NCBI GenBank assembly: GCA_003216235.1 | Contig: QCJE01000006.1 | Coordinates: 1-55,854 of the forward strand | Source of the DNA: Pelagibacteraceae bacterium AG-404-P07 | GTDB taxonomy: Bacteria; Pseudomonadota; Alphaproteobacteria; Pelagibacterales; Pelagibacteraceae | Length of the DNA stretch: 55,854 bases | Direction: 5' to 3' | Part shown: positions 24,656 to 36,314 of the stretch, in pieces | Layout of the letters: the number at the start of each line of letters is the position of its first letter | Position numbering within the stretch: position 1 is the first letter of the stretch | Position numbers and translations under genes: made by a program | Notes under the pieces: generated by a model | Seen by the model: only the letters and a program-made list of their open reading frames with translations | What the model was told of the DNA's origin: nothing | Database searches by the model: none

Positions 24656-25810
24656 ATGTCGTCTAATATAAAAATTTTACAAGTGATTCCAAGGTTGGGC
24701 TATGGAGGAGCTGAAACTGGCTGTTATGATATTGCGCATTACCTAAATGAAAATAATTGTAAATCATTCATAGTCACAAGTGGTGGAGAATTAATAAAAT
24801 TTATAAATAAAAAAAAGGTAAAATTAATAAGGTTACCTGTACATAGCAAGAATCCAATATTAATATTATTCAATAGCATTGTCTTAATTGGAATAATCTT
24901 ATTTTATAATATCAATATTGTTCATGCTAGAAGCAGAGCACCAGCATGGTCTTGTTTAATTGCTACAAAAGCTACAAAGAGAAAATTTGTTACAACATTT
25001 CATGGTACTTATAATTTTAGTGGAAAACTTAAAAAGTTTTATAATTCTGTTATGGTTAGATCAGATTTAATTATTGCAGGATCAAATTTTATTTTTTCAC
25101 ATATTAAAGAAAATTATTCTGAATATTTAAAATCCACAAAAAAATTTCTAGTTATATTTAGAGGAATAAATATTGATTATTTCGACTCATCTACAAAACT
25201 TGAGAGTGATGAAAAAAAACTTCTCCAAAAATGGGGAATTAATAAGGAAAAAAAAATTATATTAATGCCTGGCAGATTAACGTCTTGGAAAGGTCAAGAG
25301 TTATTTATTGAGGCAATTAAGTTAGTTCAAGTTGAATTGGGTTATGAAGCGTTTTATGCTGTAATATTGGGCAGTGAACAAGGTAGAAATTTATATAAAA
25401 AAAAACTTATTCGTTTAATGGAGCAACATCGTTTGAATAATCAAATCAAATTTATTGAGCATTGTGAAGATATGGCTCTAGCGTATAAAGTTTCTGATAT
25501 TGTTGTTTCAGCCTCAATAGAACCTGAGGCATTTGGAAGAGTTGCAGTGGAAGCACAATCCATGGAAAAATTAATTATTGCTAGCAATATTGGTGGTTCA
25601 AATGAAACAATCGTAGATGGAAAAACAGGTATTTTATTTAAATCTGGAGATGCAAAATCACTGAGTAAAAAAATTATACAAGCGATAATTATGGATGATA
25701 CATCAATTAAATTAATCGGTAAAGAAGGAAGAAAAAACATAATAAAAAAATTTAATGTTGAAAAAATGTGTTTTTCTACTTATGCAGAGTATAAAAGGTT
25801 ACTTAATTAA
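24656..25810 (+). CDS. GT4-family glycosyltransferase
   Basis: A 384-residue GT-B-fold protein. The N-terminal QVIPRLGYGGAETGCYDIA is the typical acceptor-domain opening of family GT4, and the donor-domain motif EPEAFGRVAVEAQ (EX7E type) near residues 288-300 is followed by NIGGSNETIVDGKTG. It would transfer a sugar from a nucleotide donor to a lipid, glycan or lipopolysaccharide acceptor at the inner membrane; the specificity is unknown. It is followed directly by thrS with no gap, so it may sit at the head of the thrS-infC transcript, and it is adjacent to a divergent hydrolase. Confidence 0.92.
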   Translation: MSSNIKILQVIPRLGYGGAETGCYDIAHYLNENNCKSFIVTSGGELIKFINKKKVKLIRLPVHSKNPILILFNSIVLIGIILFYNINIVHARSRAPAWSCLIATKATKRKFVTTFHGTYNFSGKLKKFYNSVMVRSDLIIAGSNFIFSHIKENYSEYLKSTKKFLVIFRGINIDYFDSSTKLESDEKKLLQKWGINKEKKIILMPGRLTSWKGQELFIEAIKLVQVELGYEAFYAVILGSEQGRNLYKKKLIRLMEQHRLNNQIKFIEHCEDMALAYKVSDIVVSASIEPEAFGRVAVEAQSMEKLIIASNIGGSNETIVDGKTGILFKSGDAKSLSKKIIQAIIMDDTSIKLIGKEGRKNIIKKFNVEKMCFSTYAEYKRLLN

Positions 25811-27727
25811 ATGCCTATTATTACATTACCAGATGGAAACAATTTAGATTTTCCAAAAAAAGTTACTGGATTGGAAGTAGCCGAAAAAATAAGCAAATCA
25901 TTAGCTAAACAAGCAATGGTCATTAGCATTGATGGAAAATTAAAAGATTTAGATTTTGTAATTGAAAAAGATTGTTCAGTTAAAATTTTTACTTCAAAAA
26001 ATATGGAAGGGCTCGAGACAATTAGACATGATACTGCGCACATACTTGCTATGGCAGTTCAAGAATTATTTCCAGGAACTCAAGTTACAATAGGTCCAGT
26101 AATTGAAAATGGTTTTTATTATGATTTTGCAAGAAAAGAGCCATTCACTGAGGAAGATCTAAAAAAGATTGAGGAAAAAATGAGAGAGATAGTTGATCGA
26201 GATGAAAAAACAAAAAAAGAGGTTTGGAGCAGGGATAAGGCAATTTCTCATTTCAAAAAAAAGGGTGAATTATATAAAGCTGAATTGATTGAAAGCATAC
26301 CTAAAGAAGAAGAGGTATCTATTTATTTTCATGGTAAATGGCATGATTTATGTAGAGGGCCTCATTTATCTTCAACAGGAAAGATTGGCAAATTTTTTAA
26401 ATTAATGAAAGTTTCAGGTGCTTACTGGAGAGGCGACTCCAAAAATGAAATGTTGCAGAGAATATATGGTACAAGCTGGGCAACTCAAAAAGATTTAGAT
26501 ACCTATTTAAAAAGAATTGAAGAAGCAGAAAAAAGAGATCATAGAAAATTAGGAAAAGAAATGGATTTGTTTCATTTCAGAGAAGAAAGCCCTGGCTCCG
26601 TTTTTTGGCATGAAAAAGGTTGGGCATTATTTCAAAAATTAATAAATTATATGAGGGCCAGACAAGATGCTGCCGGTTACAAAGAAGTTAATACTCCTGA
26701 AGTTTTAGATAGATTGCTTTGGGAAAAATCTGGTCACTGGGAAAAATATGGAGAAAATATGTATACTTCTGAAACTCCAGATGAAAAAGTTTTTGCAATT
26801 AAACCAATGAACTGTCCAGGACATATACAAGTTTTTAATCAGGGACTTAAGAGTTATAGAGATTTACCACTTAGAATAACAGAATTTGGTAAGGTTCATC
26901 GATATGAGCCCTCTGGTGCTCTTCATGGATTATTAAGAGTAAGAGCTTTTACTCAGGATGATGCTCATATATTTTGTTCAGAAGATCAAATAACAAGTGA
27001 ATGTTTGAATGTTACAAATTTAATTTTAGATATTTATAAAGATTTAGGATTTGAAGATGTAATTTTGAAATATGCAGATAGGCCAGAAATTAGAGTTGGT
27101 GATGATAAGGTTTGGGATAAAGCAGAAAAATCATTGCTTGATGCAGTTAAGGCATCAAAATTAGAATATAGCATCAATAAAGGTGAGGGTGCATTTTATG
27201 GACCTAAAATAGAGTTTGTTTTAAGAGATGCAATCGGTAGAGATTGGCAATGTGGAACTTTACAGGTTGACTTAAATTTGCCAGGTAGATTAGATGCATC
27301 TTATGTTGATAAAGATGGAACAAAAAAAATTCCTGTAATGCTTCATAGAGCTCTTTTTGGATCTTTAGAAAGATTTATTGGAATTTTGATTGAACATTAT
27401 GCTGGTAAATTTCCTTTTTGGATATCTCCATTACAAACAGTAGTCATACCAATTTCAGAAGAATTTAATAATTATGCAATTAAAGTTTCAGAAAAAATAA
27501 AATCTGCAGGGATGACTTCGTATGTAGATCTAAAAAATAATAACCTAAATTATAAAATTAGAGATCATTCACTTGCAAAAGTACCTCTTTTATTAATTTG
27601 TGGTAAAAAAGAAGTTGACTCTAACTCAGTAACCATTAGAAGATTGGATTCTAACAAACAAGAAAATATGGAATTAAAAACATTTTTAAAAACATTTTCT
27701 GCTTTAAACAAAGCATCCTCGAATTAA
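25811..27727 (+). CDS. thrS: Threonyl-tRNA synthetase
   Basis: A 638-residue class II synthetase of normal length. It has an N-terminal TGS domain (residues 1-62), an editing domain with HDTAHILA and CRGPHL histidine/cysteine residues, a catalytic core with KPMNCPGH (zinc cysteine), FTQDDAH and [13 protein letters not shown], and a C-terminal anticodon-binding domain. It charges tRNA-Thr and clears mischarged Ser-tRNA-Thr. It begins immediately after the GT4 stop and is followed without a gap by infC, as in the widely conserved thrS-infC-rpmI-rplT-pheST arrangement. Confidence 0.98.
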   Translation: MPIITLPDGNNLDFPKKVTGLEVAEKISKSLAKQAMVISIDGKLKDLDFVIEKDCSVKIFTSKNMEGLETIRHDTAHILAMAVQELFPGTQVTIGPVIENGFYYDFARKEPFTEEDLKKIEEKMREIVDRDEKTKKEVWSRDKAISHFKKKGELYKAELIESIPKEEEVSIYFHGKWHDLCRGPHLSSTGKIGKFFKLMKVSGAYWRGDSKNEMLQRIYGTSWATQKDLDTYLKRIEEAEKRDHRKLGKEMDLFHFREESPGSVFWHEKGWALFQKLINYMRARQDAAGYKEVNTPEVLDRLLWEKSGHWEKYGENMYTSETPDEKVFAIKPMNCPGHIQVFNQGLKSYRDLPLRITEFGKVHRYEPSGALHGLLRVRAFTQDDAHIFCSEDQITSECLNVTNLILDIYKDLGFEDVILKYADRPEIRVGDDKVWDKAEKSLLDAVKASKLEYSINKGEGAFYGPKIEFVLRDAIGRDWQCGTLQVDLNLPGRLDASYVDKDGTKKIPVMLHRALFGSLERFIGILIEHYAGKFPFWISPLQTVVIPISEEFNNYAIKVSEKIKSAGMTSYVDLKNNNLNYKIRDHSLAKVPLLLICGKKEVDSNSVTIRRLDSNKQENMELKTFLKTFSALNKASSN

Positions 27728-28273
27728 GTGCCAGTATTTAAGCAAAACTATTTTCAAAAAAGAACCAAAGATAGAGGACCTAGATCAAATAATAGGATTT
27801 TTTCTCCAGAGGTTCAGGTGATTGGAAGTAATGGTGAAAACTTAGGAATCCTAAACACAACAGAAGCTATTGCTAAGGCAAAAAATCAAGGTCTTGATTT
27901 AATTGAAATAGCTCCAAATGCTAACCCACCTGTTTGCAAGATAATGGATATGGGAAAATACAAATATGATGCACAAAAAAAAGCAAATCTTGCAAAAAAA
28001 AAACAAAAGATAATTTTATTAAAAGAAATTAAAATGAGACCAGTTACTGAAACTCATGATTATGAGTTTAAGGTTAAAAATGCAAAAAAATTTATAGCAA
28101 AAGGAGATAAAGTAAAATTTACAATAAGATTTAAAGGTCGTGAACTCCAGCACTCCCATCTTGGAAATGAGCTTATGTCCAAAATCAAAGAGGACATGAA
28201 AGATATTGGGAAGGTAGAAATGCATCCAAAATTTGATGGAAAACAAATGATTATGGTGATCCAGCCTTTATAG
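27728..28273 (+). CDS. infC: Translation initiation factor IF-3
   Basis: A 181-residue IF-3 with the N-terminal domain (SPEVQVIGSNGENLGIL, IEIAPNANPPVCKIMD) and the C-terminal domain that binds the 30S platform (FRGREL-like RFKGRELQHSHLG and GKQMIMVIQPL). It prevents premature subunit joining and checks start codons. The start is GTG at 27728, directly abutting the thrS stop. The first in-frame ATG is too far downstream to give a complete protein. In E. coli infC uses AUU for autoregulation; here the GTG does not offer that mechanism in the same form. Confidence 0.97.
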   Translation: MPVFKQNYFQKRTKDRGPRSNNRIFSPEVQVIGSNGENLGILNTTEAIAKAKNQGLDLIEIAPNANPPVCKIMDMGKYKYDAQKKANLAKKKQKIILLKEIKMRPVTETHDYEFKVKNAKKFIAKGDKVKFTIRFKGRELQHSHLGNELMSKIKEDMKDIGKVEMHPKFDGKQMIMVIQPL

Positions 28274-28287
28274 GGTCTTAATAGATG

Positions 28288-28316
28288 TTGTAAAATTATA
28301 TCTTTCTTTGTATAAC
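28288..28316 (+). promoter_or_regulatory. Possible promoter in front of rpmI-rplT
   Basis: TTGTAA (28288-28293) and TATAAC (28311-28316) are separated by 17 bp in the 54-bp infC-rpmI spacer. Transcription would begin only a few bases before the rpmI ATG (28328), and no Shine-Dalgarno sequence is visible there. This would be an internal promoter producing a nearly leaderless rpmI transcript. The match is fair but not proven. Confidence 0.3.
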
Positions 28317-28327
28317 GTCGCTCAATT

Positions 28328-28534
28328 ATGCCAAAACTTAAGACAAAAAGCTCTGCAAAAAAAAGATTTAAGATATCAGCTAGAGGAAAAGTAATAATGG
28401 CTCAAGCTGGTAAAAGACACGGCATGATTAAAAGAACGAATTCTCAAATTAGAAAATTAAGAGGCACAACAACGATGTCAAAACAAGATGGTAAAATCGT
28501 AAAATCGTATATGCCATACAGTTTAAGAGGTTAA
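28328..28534 (+). CDS. rpmI: 50S ribosomal protein L35
   Basis: A 68-residue very basic protein beginning [20 protein letters not shown], the L35 signature, of normal length (about 65). It is a late-assembling large-subunit protein. It lies between infC and rplT, as in most bacteria, and rplT starts 1 nt after its stop. The start codon lacks an obvious Shine-Dalgarno site. Confidence 0.98.
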   Translation: MPKLKTKSSAKKRFKISARGKVIMAQAGKRHGMIKRTNSQIRKLRGTTTMSKQDGKIVKSYMPYSLRG

Positions 28535-28535
28535 A

Positions 28536-28892
28536 ATGGCAAGAGTTAAAAGAGGTGTAACTAGTCGAGCTAAACATAAAAAAGTTCTAAAGGCAGTTAA
28601 AGGCCAATGGGGGAGAAGAAAAAATACGATTCGAGTTGCGAAGCAAGCAATGGAAAAGGCTATGCAATATGCTTACAGAGATCGTAGAAATAAAAAAAGA
28701 GATTTTAAATCACTCTGGATACAAAGAATTAACGCTGGTGTGAGAGCTGAAGGACTTACTTACTCTAAATTTATTCACGGGCTTAATAAGAGTGGTATAA
28801 AAATTGATAGAAAAATACTAGCCGAGATAGCTTATGATAGTCCAGAAGCCTTTAAAACTATTGTCCAAAAAGCACAATCTGCTTTAAATTAA
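28536..28892 (+). CDS. rplT: 50S ribosomal protein L20
   Basis: A 118-residue basic protein beginning [18 protein letters not shown] with the typical [25 protein letters not shown] segment. L20 binds 23S rRNA early in assembly and in some bacteria represses the infC-rpmI-rplT mRNA by binding an rRNA-like pseudoknot. I see no clear pseudoknot in the short infC-rpmI spacer. It starts 1 nt after rpmI, and pheS follows 43 nt later. Confidence 0.98.
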   Translation: MARVKRGVTSRAKHKKVLKAVKGQWGRRKNTIRVAKQAMEKAMQYAYRDRRNKKRDFKSLWIQRINAGVRAEGLTYSKFIHGLNKSGIKIDRKILAEIAYDSPEAFKTIVQKAQSALN

Positions 28893-28935
28893 TCTTCGCT
28901 ATTGTTTTATTTTTCAGAGGAAATAATCTGTATAA

Positions 28936-30003
28936 ATGTCAGATCTAAAAAAAATAAAAGATGACTTTTTATTAAAACTAAAATCTAAAACAAATCTTTC
29001 AGAATTAAATCAGATAAAATTAGATCTCTTTGGAAATGAAGGTTTAATTACATCACAATTTAAAAAAATAGGATCAATTCCAGACTCAGAAAAAAAAAAA
29101 TTTGCTACAGATTTAAATTTAATAAAAGATGAATTAAATAGTGTTATTAATCAAAAAACAAAAGAATTAGAGATAGACCAAATAAATTCAAAACTTGAAA
29201 AAGAAAAAATTGATGTAACTTTACCTGAAAGAGGTTTTTTAAGGGGTAAAGTTCATCCCGTTTCTCAAACTATTGATGAAATATCGTCAATTTTTTCTGA
29301 GATTGGTTTCAGCGTCGAAGAAGGTCCAGATGTTGAAAATGAATATAATAATTTTACAGCGTTAAATACTCCAGACAATCATCCAGCAAGAGATATGCAT
29401 GATACATTTTATCTAGATGTTAATAAAGAAAAATTATTAAGAACTCACACCTCTCCAGTTCAAATTAGAACAATGATGAATGGTAAAGCACCATTTAAGA
29501 TCATTGCACCAGGTAGAACCTATAGATCTGATAGTGATCAAACACATTCCCCAATGTTTCATCAAGTTGAAGGTCTTCATATTGATAAAAATATTAATAT
29601 GGGTCATCTTAAAGGTTGTTTAAATTATTTTATTAAAGAATTTTTTGAGGTTGATAAAATAAAGATGCGATTCAGACCAAGTCATTTTCCTTTCACGGAG
29701 CCCTCTGCAGAAGTTGATATTGGTTATGAAATAAAAGATGGAAAAATATCAATAGGAGAAGGAGATAAATGGTTAGAAATTTTAGGCTGCGGTATGGTGC
29801 ATCCAAATGTCTTAAAAAATGTAAAAGTAGACCCTAAAAAATATCAAGGATATGCATTTGGAATAGGAATAGATCGTTTAGCCATGTTAAAATATGGTAT
29901 TAATGATCTAAGATCTTTCTTTGAATGTGATTATCGATGGTTAAATCATTATGGATTTGATCCAATAGATGTTCCAACAAATTATAGAGGATTAAGTAGA
30001 TGA
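28936..30003 (+). CDS. pheS: Phenylalanyl-tRNA synthetase alpha subunit
   Basis: A 355-residue class II catalytic subunit. It has an N-terminal coiled-coil (about residues 1-85) that contacts tRNA-Phe, then the core with [32 protein letters not shown] (motif 2) and [14 protein letters not shown] (motif 3). It activates Phe and attaches it to tRNA-Phe in an alpha2beta2 complex with PheT. The stop overlaps the pheT start by 4 nt (ATGA). The spacer before it contains AGAGGAAA, a strong but distant purine tract. Confidence 0.97.
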   Translation: MSDLKKIKDDFLLKLKSKTNLSELNQIKLDLFGNEGLITSQFKKIGSIPDSEKKKFATDLNLIKDELNSVINQKTKELEIDQINSKLEKEKIDVTLPERGFLRGKVHPVSQTIDEISSIFSEIGFSVEEGPDVENEYNNFTALNTPDNHPARDMHDTFYLDVNKEKLLRTHTSPVQIRTMMNGKAPFKIIAPGRTYRSDSDQTHSPMFHQVEGLHIDKNINMGHLKGCLNYFIKEFFEVDKIKMRFRPSHFPFTEPSAEVDIGYEIKDGKISIGEGDKWLEILGCGMVHPNVLKNVKVDPKKYQGYAFGIGIDRLAMLKYGINDLRSFFECDYRWLNHYGFDPIDVPTNYRGLSR

Positions 30004-32408
30004 AAATTACTTATGATTGGCTGAAAGATCATCTTCAGACGAATAACTCAGAAAAACTTTTATTAAGTAAACTCACAGATATAGGCTTAGAGGTTGAAAG
30101 GATTGAAGATACATCTACGGATTTGGATAAATTTATTATAGCAAAAATTGTTAAAGTCAAAAAACACCCTAACGCTGATAGGCTTAAAGTATGTAATGTT
30201 GATATTGGCAATGAAGAAATTGTTGAAGTTGTTTGTGGTGCATCAAACGCTAAAGATGGACTTTTAACGATTTATGCACCTCCTGGTGCAATAATTCCAA
30301 AAAATAATATGAAATTATCAGTTACAAAAATAAGGAATGTTACTTCATATGGAATGCTATGTTCTGAAGCTGAGCTTAACTTATCTAATGAAAGTGAAGG
30401 TATAATTGAACTTGAAAAAAATAAGCATGATAAGAAAATTGGAAAAAAATATTTTGGAAAAAAACCATCTAAATTAATTGATCTGTCTATAACCCCAAAC
30501 AGGCCTGATTGCCTAGGTGTAATTGGGATAGCGAGAGATTTATCTGCCGCAGGGTTTGGAAAATTTAAGGTTTATAAAAATAAAAGCGTTAATTTCAAAG
30601 GCAATAATAAAATAAATGTTAAAATTTCAAAGGAAAAAAATCAAGGATGTTTGGCCTTTGGAAGTTGTTTGATAAAAAATGTTAAGAATGTTGAAAGTCC
30701 CGCGTGGTTAAAAGATAAGTTAATTTCAGTAGGACAAAAACCGATTTCAGCTATTGTAGACGTAACAAATTATATAATGTTGGATTTAAATAGACCTCTG
30801 CATGCTTATGATGCCGACAAGATAAACAAAGGCATTACAGTTAGAAATTCAAAAAATGGGGAGAAGTTTAAAGCTTTAAATAATAAAGAATATAAACTTA
30901 GTGAAGGAATGTGTGTTATTTCTGATAATAGTGGAGTCCTAGGTTTGGGAGGGATTATAGGAGGAACAACAACAGGCACTGAATTTAGCACAAAAAATGT
31001 TCTAATAGAATCTGCTTATTTCAACCCAAGATCAATTAGAAAAACTTCAAAATTATTAAATATAGATACTGATGCTAAATATAGATTTGAGAGAGGTATT
31101 GATCCACTTTCAATAGAAAAAGGATTAATTAGGGCCGCTCAATTGATCAAGGAAATTTGTGGAGGTGATATAAATAAGATAGATATTCAAAATATCACTA
31201 AGTATAAAGATACGCACATTAAATTTGATATTAATTCATTTTATAAAATTGCTGGATTTGAATTATCAAAAAAAGTGGTAGTCAAAATTTTGAGTAATTT
31301 AGGATTTGGAATTAAAAGTAATAAAGAAATTTTAAAATTAAAAGTACCTTCTTGGAGACCAGACATCACCCAAGAAATTGATATAGTTGAGGAATTGATG
31401 AGAATTTATGGCTATGATAAAATTCAACAAATTGAACCAATTAAAGATAGAAGAAAACCAACGTTAAATAAGACACAAAAGTTATTTCATTTTTTACAAA
31501 GAGCGGTTGCTGCCAAAGGGTATCGAGAAGTTATAACTTGGTCATTTACAGATTCTAAAGTTAATGATCTATTTAAATCCAACAGTAAAGATATTGAGAT
31601 TATTAATCCAATTAGTTCAGATCTAAATGTTTTAAGAAGCTCGATATTATCTAACTTAATTTTTAATTTGAACAAGAATCTAAATAGAGATTTCAAAGAT
31701 TTATTATTATTTGAGATAGGTCCAGTATTTTATGGATCCAATCCCGGTGAACAAGAAACCGTGATAGGCGGACTTCGTTCTGGAAAAATTGATAGACTTT
31801 CATGGATCGAAAAAGAGAGAAATGTTGATATTTTTGATGTTAAAAGAGATGTTTTTCAAACTTTGGTTGAAGTTGGATACGACAGATCAAAATTTTTTGT
31901 TGATGATAAAACACCTAATTATTATCACCCTGGGAAATCTGGTAGAGTTTTTTTGAACAAGGGCAAGGATAAAGTTGCTGCATACTTTGGTGAGATCCAC
32001 CCTACAATAATAAAAAAAATGAATATTAAAACTGAATCATTAATGGTTTTTGAAATATTTTTAGACAATCTTAAAGAGACCAAAAGATCACTTAAAGATC
32101 AAAAAACAAAATATTCAATTTCTGATTTTCAAAAATCTGAGAGAGATTTTGCTTTTATAATTGATAAAAATTTTGATACTCAGGCTTTAATTGATATTAT
32201 TTTTAATACTGACAAAGAACTTATAAAAGATGTCAATATATTTGATGTTTATGAAGGTGAAAAAATTCCAAATGATAAAAAATCAATAGCTCTTAATGTA
32301 AATATTCAATCAATGCACAAACCTTTAAAGGAGACAGATTTGGAAAAATTAAATAATTTGATTATTATCAATGTAGAAAAAAAGACGGGTGCTAAAATCC
32401 GATCTTAA
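30000..32408 (+). CDS. pheT: Phenylalanyl-tRNA synthetase beta subunit
   Basis: An 802-residue protein of normal length. Domains in order: EMAP-II-like tRNA-binding domain (about 40-150, [15 protein letters not shown]), the B3/B4 editing domain (about 200-400), the B5 DNA-binding-like domain, a catalytic-like core ([13 protein letters not shown]) and the C-terminal ferredoxin-fold anticodon-binding domain (about 710-802). The editing domain hydrolyses Tyr-tRNA-Phe. It is coupled to pheS by an ATGA overlap, and lepA follows after 5 nt. Confidence 0.97.
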   Translation: MKITYDWLKDHLQTNNSEKLLLSKLTDIGLEVERIEDTSTDLDKFIIAKIVKVKKHPNADRLKVCNVDIGNEEIVEVVCGASNAKDGLLTIYAPPGAIIPKNNMKLSVTKIRNVTSYGMLCSEAELNLSNESEGIIELEKNKHDKKIGKKYFGKKPSKLIDLSITPNRPDCLGVIGIARDLSAAGFGKFKVYKNKSVNFKGNNKINVKISKEKNQGCLAFGSCLIKNVKNVESPAWLKDKLISVGQKPISAIVDVTNYIMLDLNRPLHAYDADKINKGITVRNSKNGEKFKALNNKEYKLSEGMCVISDNSGVLGLGGIIGGTTTGTEFSTKNVLIESAYFNPRSIRKTSKLLNIDTDAKYRFERGIDPLSIEKGLIRAAQLIKEICGGDINKIDIQNITKYKDTHIKFDINSFYKIAGFELSKKVVVKILSNLGFGIKSNKEILKLKVPSWRPDITQEIDIVEELMRIYGYDKIQQIEPIKDRRKPTLNKTQKLFHFLQRAVAAKGYREVITWSFTDSKVNDLFKSNSKDIEIINPISSDLNVLRSSILSNLIFNLNKNLNRDFKDLLLFEIGPVFYGSNPGEQETVIGGLRSGKIDRLSWIEKERNVDIFDVKRDVFQTLVEVGYDRSKFFVDDKTPNYYHPGKSGRVFLNKGKDKVAAYFGEIHPTIIKKMNIKTESLMVFEIFLDNLKETKRSLKDQKTKYSISDFQKSERDFAFIIDKNFDTQALIDIIFNTDKELIKDVNIFDVYEGEKIPNDKKSIALNVNIQSMHKPLKETDLEKLNNLIIINVEKKTGAKIRS

Positions 32409-32413
32409 ATGAA

Positions 32414-34219
32414 ATGAGCACTATTGATAACATAAGAAATTTTGCAATTATCGCTCATATTGATCATGGAAAATCAACAATTGCAGATAGAATTATTCAT
32501 AAATGTGGTGGTTTAACAGAAAGAGAAATGAAAGCACAAGTTCTAGATTCTATGGATATAGAAAGGGAGAGGGGAATTACAATAAAGGCCCAAACAGTAA
32601 AGTTGAATTACAAGTCAAAAAATGGAAAAGAATATATTTTAAATATTATCGATACTCCTGGACATGTGGATTTTAGTTATGAAGTAAGTAGATCTTTATA
32701 TGCCTGTGAAGGCTCTATATTGATTGTAGATAGCACACAAGGTGTAGAAGCACAAACATTGGCAAATGTTTATCAAGCTCTAGATATAAATCATGAAATT
32801 ATACCTGTTTTGAATAAAATAGATTTACCTGCATCTGATTTAGATCGAACAAAAAAACAAATCGAAGATGTAATTGGGATAGATACTGAAGATGCTATTC
32901 CTTGTTCTGGTAAAACTGGAGAAGGTATAGAGGAAATTTTAGAGAAAATTATTAATCAACTACCTGCTCCAAAAGGTTCTTCAAATGAAGATTTAAAATG
33001 TTTATTAGTTGATAGCTGGTATGACACTTATCTAGGCGTAGTAATTTTAGTAAGAGTGATAAATGGCAAAATAACAAAAAATATGAAAATAAAGATGCTA
33101 TCTACTAATCAAGATTATATCATAGAAAAAGTAGGTGTTTTCACTCCAAAACCAAAAGACATAAATGAACTCAATTCAGGTGAGATTGGTTTTATCACAA
33201 CCGGTATTAAAGTTTTATCTGAAACAAAAGTAGGAGATACAATATGTGACGCCTCTAAAGGACCTGTTGATCCTTTGCCAGGTTTTAAACCAAGTAAACC
33301 AGTAGTTTTTTGTGGATTATTTCCTGTTGATAGTTCCGAATATCAAAAACTAAAAGATGGATTAGCAAAATTAAAATTAAATGATGCAAGTTTTTCATTT
33401 GAAGCAGAATCATCGTCTGCTTTAGGATTGGGTTTTAGGTGTGGTTTTTTAGGCTTACTTCATCTTGAAATAATTACTGAAAGATTAGAAAGAGAATTTG
33501 ATGTTAATTTATTAACAACAACACCTGGAGTAGTTTATAAAGTAAACTTAAACACTGGAGAAAAAATAGATTTACAAAACCCATCTAGTTTATCAGATCC
33601 CACACATATTCAATCAATTGAAGAACCATGGATTAAAGCAACTATTATTACACCCGACCAGTATTTAGGCTCAATAATAAAACTTTGCCAAGATAAAAGA
33701 GGTATTCAGAAAAATTTAACTTACTCAGGTAATAGAGCTGTTTTAAATTATGAATTACCATTAAATGAAGTTGTATTTGATTTTAATGATAGAATAAAAT
33801 CTATGACAAGTGGTTATGCAAGTTTTGATTATGAATTAATTGAACATAGAGAAGGTGATTTAGTCAAACTTGGAATACTTGTCAATGGTGATCCTGTTGA
33901 TGCGCTTGCAATGATGATACATAAAGATTTTGCTCAAAGAACTGGAAGGGAAGTTTGTGAAAAATTAAAAGATTTAATTCCTCGGCACAACTTTATGATA
34001 CCTGTTCAGGCAGCCATTGGTGGAAAAATAATTGCTAGAGAAACAATTAAAGGATTTAAAAAGGATGTATTAACAAAAATACATGGTGGTGGTGCTACTG
34101 ACAGAAAAAGAAAACTTTTAGAAAAACAAAAAAAGGGTAAAGCTCGATCAAAGCAATTTGGAAAAGTTGAAATTCCACAAGAGGCTTTTATTGGAGTACT
34201 TAAAATTCAAAAAGAATAA
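32414..34219 (+). CDS. lepA: Elongation factor 4 (back-translocating GTPase LepA)
   Basis: A 601-residue translational GTPase of standard length. The G domain has [14 protein letters not shown] (G1), GITIKAQT (G2), DTPGHVDF (G3) and NKIDLPASD (G4). The unique C-terminal domain ends in [22 protein letters not shown], as in all LepA proteins. It acts on ribosomes under ionic or cold stress and in 30S biogenesis. It follows pheT by 5 nt. The next gene, a sugar-type oxidoreductase, starts 3 nt later, which marks a switch from core to accessory content. Confidence 0.98.
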   Translation: MSTIDNIRNFAIIAHIDHGKSTIADRIIHKCGGLTEREMKAQVLDSMDIERERGITIKAQTVKLNYKSKNGKEYILNIIDTPGHVDFSYEVSRSLYACEGSILIVDSTQGVEAQTLANVYQALDINHEIIPVLNKIDLPASDLDRTKKQIEDVIGIDTEDAIPCSGKTGEGIEEILEKIINQLPAPKGSSNEDLKCLLVDSWYDTYLGVVILVRVINGKITKNMKIKMLSTNQDYIIEKVGVFTPKPKDINELNSGEIGFITTGIKVLSETKVGDTICDASKGPVDPLPGFKPSKPVVFCGLFPVDSSEYQKLKDGLAKLKLNDASFSFEAESSSALGLGFRCGFLGLLHLEIITERLEREFDVNLLTTTPGVVYKVNLNTGEKIDLQNPSSLSDPTHIQSIEEPWIKATIITPDQYLGSIIKLCQDKRGIQKNLTYSGNRAVLNYELPLNEVVFDFNDRIKSMTSGYASFDYELIEHREGDLVKLGILVNGDPVDALAMMIHKDFAQRTGREVCEKLKDLIPRHNFMIPVQAAIGGKIIARETIKGFKKDVLTKIHGGGATDRKRKLLEKQKKGKARSKQFGKVEIPQEAFIGVLKIQKE

Positions 34220-34222
34220 TAA

Positions 34223-35236
34223 ATGGAAAAAATTAATTGGGGAATTATTGGTTTAGGTAATATTGCCCATAAATTTTCTGAGGCATTCAGAGAAATTGAA
34301 AATTCAAAATTATTAGCAGCTGCTAGTAACGACAAAAAAAAACTCAATGTATTTAAAGAAAAATATGATTTCGAAGATAAATTTTTATTTAATAATTACG
34401 ATGAATTAATTAATTGTAAAGATATAGATATTATATACATAGCTTTACCAAATTTTTTACATCATAAATGGGTTATAAAATGTATTCAAAATAATAAAAA
34501 TGTTTTAGTAGAAAAACCCGCAACAATAAATTTATCTGAGGTAAACGATATAAAAAAAAATTTACATTCTAAAAATTTATTCTTTGGAGAGGCATTTATG
34601 TATAGATATAATCCTCAAATTAGCTCAATAATAAATTTGATCAAAGATAATAAAATTGGAAAACCTCTATCAATGAAATCTTATTTTGGAAATAATGTAT
34701 GGTTCAAACGGAAACTATTTTTTTTTAAAAAAAAGAAAAAAATTGACAAAAATAACAGACTTTTTAACAAAGATTTTGGTGGTGGATGTATTTTAGACTT
34801 AGGGTGCTACCCTTCTTCATTTAGCCTATTAATTAATTCTTTAATTGGAAATTCTAATTTTAAATTAGAAAACGTTTCTAAAGAATTATGTGAAACAGGC
34901 GTTGATATAGACTCTTACGCTGAACTCGTATTTGAGTCTGGGTTTAAATCAAGCCTATATGCATCATTTAAAAAGAATTTGCGCTCAAGTATAATTGAAG
35001 GTGAAAAAGGTAGTATTATTATTAATGATACTTGGTCATCTAAAGATAGTATTGAAATTAAAAGTGATAAAAATTATTCAATGAAATTCGATAAAGTAAA
35101 GAATATCTATTCATATCAGATTGAATGTATTAGCAAAAATTTGTTAAATAAAAATTATAAACCAACGTTTCCAGTAATGAGCTTAAATGAAACAGTAAAT
35201 AATATGGAAATAATTGATTTGTGGCTAAACTCTTAA
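34223..35236 (+). CDS. Gfo/Idh/MocA-family NAD(P)-dependent oxidoreductase
   Basis: A 337-residue protein with the N-terminal Rossmann motif WGIIGLGNIAHKFSEAF and the family's EKPATINLSEV segment containing the catalytic-region lysine at about residue 96. The C-terminal GFO-IDH-MocA alpha/beta domain contains EAFMYRYNPQI and GGGCILDLGCYP. Members oxidise or reduce hydroxyls of sugars, inositols or nucleotide sugars. It begins 3 nt after lepA and 19 nt before a GT61 gene, suggesting that it makes or modifies a sugar used by that transferase. The substrate is not identifiable. Confidence 0.92.
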   Translation: MEKINWGIIGLGNIAHKFSEAFREIENSKLLAAASNDKKKLNVFKEKYDFEDKFLFNNYDELINCKDIDIIYIALPNFLHHKWVIKCIQNNKNVLVEKPATINLSEVNDIKKNLHSKNLFFGEAFMYRYNPQISSIINLIKDNKIGKPLSMKSYFGNNVWFKRKLFFFKKKKKIDKNNRLFNKDFGGGCILDLGCYPSSFSLLINSLIGNSNFKLENVSKELCETGVDIDSYAELVFESGFKSSLYASFKKNLRSSIIEGEKGSIIINDTWSSKDSIEIKSDKNYSMKFDKVKNIYSYQIECISKNLLNKNYKPTFPVMSLNETVNNMEIIDLWLNS

Positions 35237-35255
35237 GACTAAAAAAAAGTGATAA

Positions 35256-36314
35256 ATGAAAATAAAAAAAATTTTTCAAAACATTTTTAAAAAGACATTT
35301 CAGTTTTTATTTAAATTTTTATATGGAAGGATTATAATAAATCAAAATCAACAAAAGATACATTATAAGCAAAAAAAAATTAGTTCAGATAACTATTTGT
35401 ATGAAATAAAAAATGGGAGAATTTATACAGATTTAGTTGAACATGTAGCCATCATCCAAGATAATTTCATTTTGCCAAATATTTCTTATCAACAGATTCA
35501 TGGTAATTTTAAAAATATTGATTTTAATAAAACTTTAATAACAGGTACGCCTAGATTTCTAAAAAAATTTAAAGGTAGTATTTTATCTCTTGTTCAAGGA
35601 GCAAGTGGCAATAATTATTTTCATTTTTTATTTGATATAGCAACAAAACTAAAACTATGTGAACAAAATTTAAATCTGAGTCGAATTGATTATTTTTATT
35701 TACCAGGAATAGCTAACTGGCAAAAAAAAATTCTCTCTGTTTTTGAAATATTCGAGAATAGAATGATAAACAGTCTACAACACAGACATATTCAAGCTGA
35801 TACTATTTTTGCTTTAGAGCAACCTTGGTATAAAAAAGGTTTTGTACAAAACGAAATAAATGAAATTCCTGATTGGATTATTTATTCTCTAAGGGAGAAA
35901 TTTTTGTCATATAAAAAAAAATTTCAATCAAATGACAAAATTTTTATAGATAGATCAGACTCATTATATAATCATTGTAAATTAATTAATAATAAAGAAA
36001 TTATAAAATTTTTATCTGATAATGGTTTTTCTAGTTATAAAATTAGTGAGCTTGATTTTTTTGAACAAATCTATTTATTTCATAATGCTAAAGTTATAAT
36101 AGGCCCTCATGGAGCTGCGTTTACAAATTTAATTTTTTCAAATCCAAGTTTGAAAATAATGGAAATTATCCCTGAAAATCATTCAAGTAAAAAGTGCAAA
36201 AAATTTTCTGAAATATTAAATTTTAATTACAAAAGAATTGAATTACCAAAAATAAACAAACATCAAGATGGTGATATGTTTTTAGAAATTGATGAAATTA
36301 AAAAATTAATTTAG
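35256..36314 (+). CDS. GT61-family (DUF563) glycosyltransferase
   Basis: A 352-residue protein. A basic N-terminus with a hydrophobic patch is followed by the GT61 landmarks: QGASGNNYFHFLFDI (the conserved NYFHWL-like motif) and IIGPHGAAFTNLIFSNP (the GxHGAxxxN motif) near residue 285. GT61 enzymes in bacteria add sugars such as xylose or heptoses to lipopolysaccharide or capsule; the specificity is unknown. The 3' end overlaps the convergent GT17 gene within TTAG at 36311-36314. It is probably an outer-surface glycan tailoring enzyme working with its neighbours. Confidence 0.9.
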   Translation: MKIKKIFQNIFKKTFQFLFKFLYGRIIINQNQQKIHYKQKKISSDNYLYEIKNGRIYTDLVEHVAIIQDNFILPNISYQQIHGNFKNIDFNKTLITGTPRFLKKFKGSILSLVQGASGNNYFHFLFDIATKLKLCEQNLNLSRIDYFYLPGIANWQKKILSVFEIFENRMINSLQHRHIQADTIFALEQPWYKKGFVQNEINEIPDWIIYSLREKFLSYKKKFQSNDKIFIDRSDSLYNHCKLINNKEIIKFLSDNGFSSYKISELDFFEQIYLFHNAKVIIGPHGAAFTNLIFSNPSLKIMEIIPENHSSKKCKKFSEILNFNYKRIELPKINKHQDGDMFLEIDEIKKLI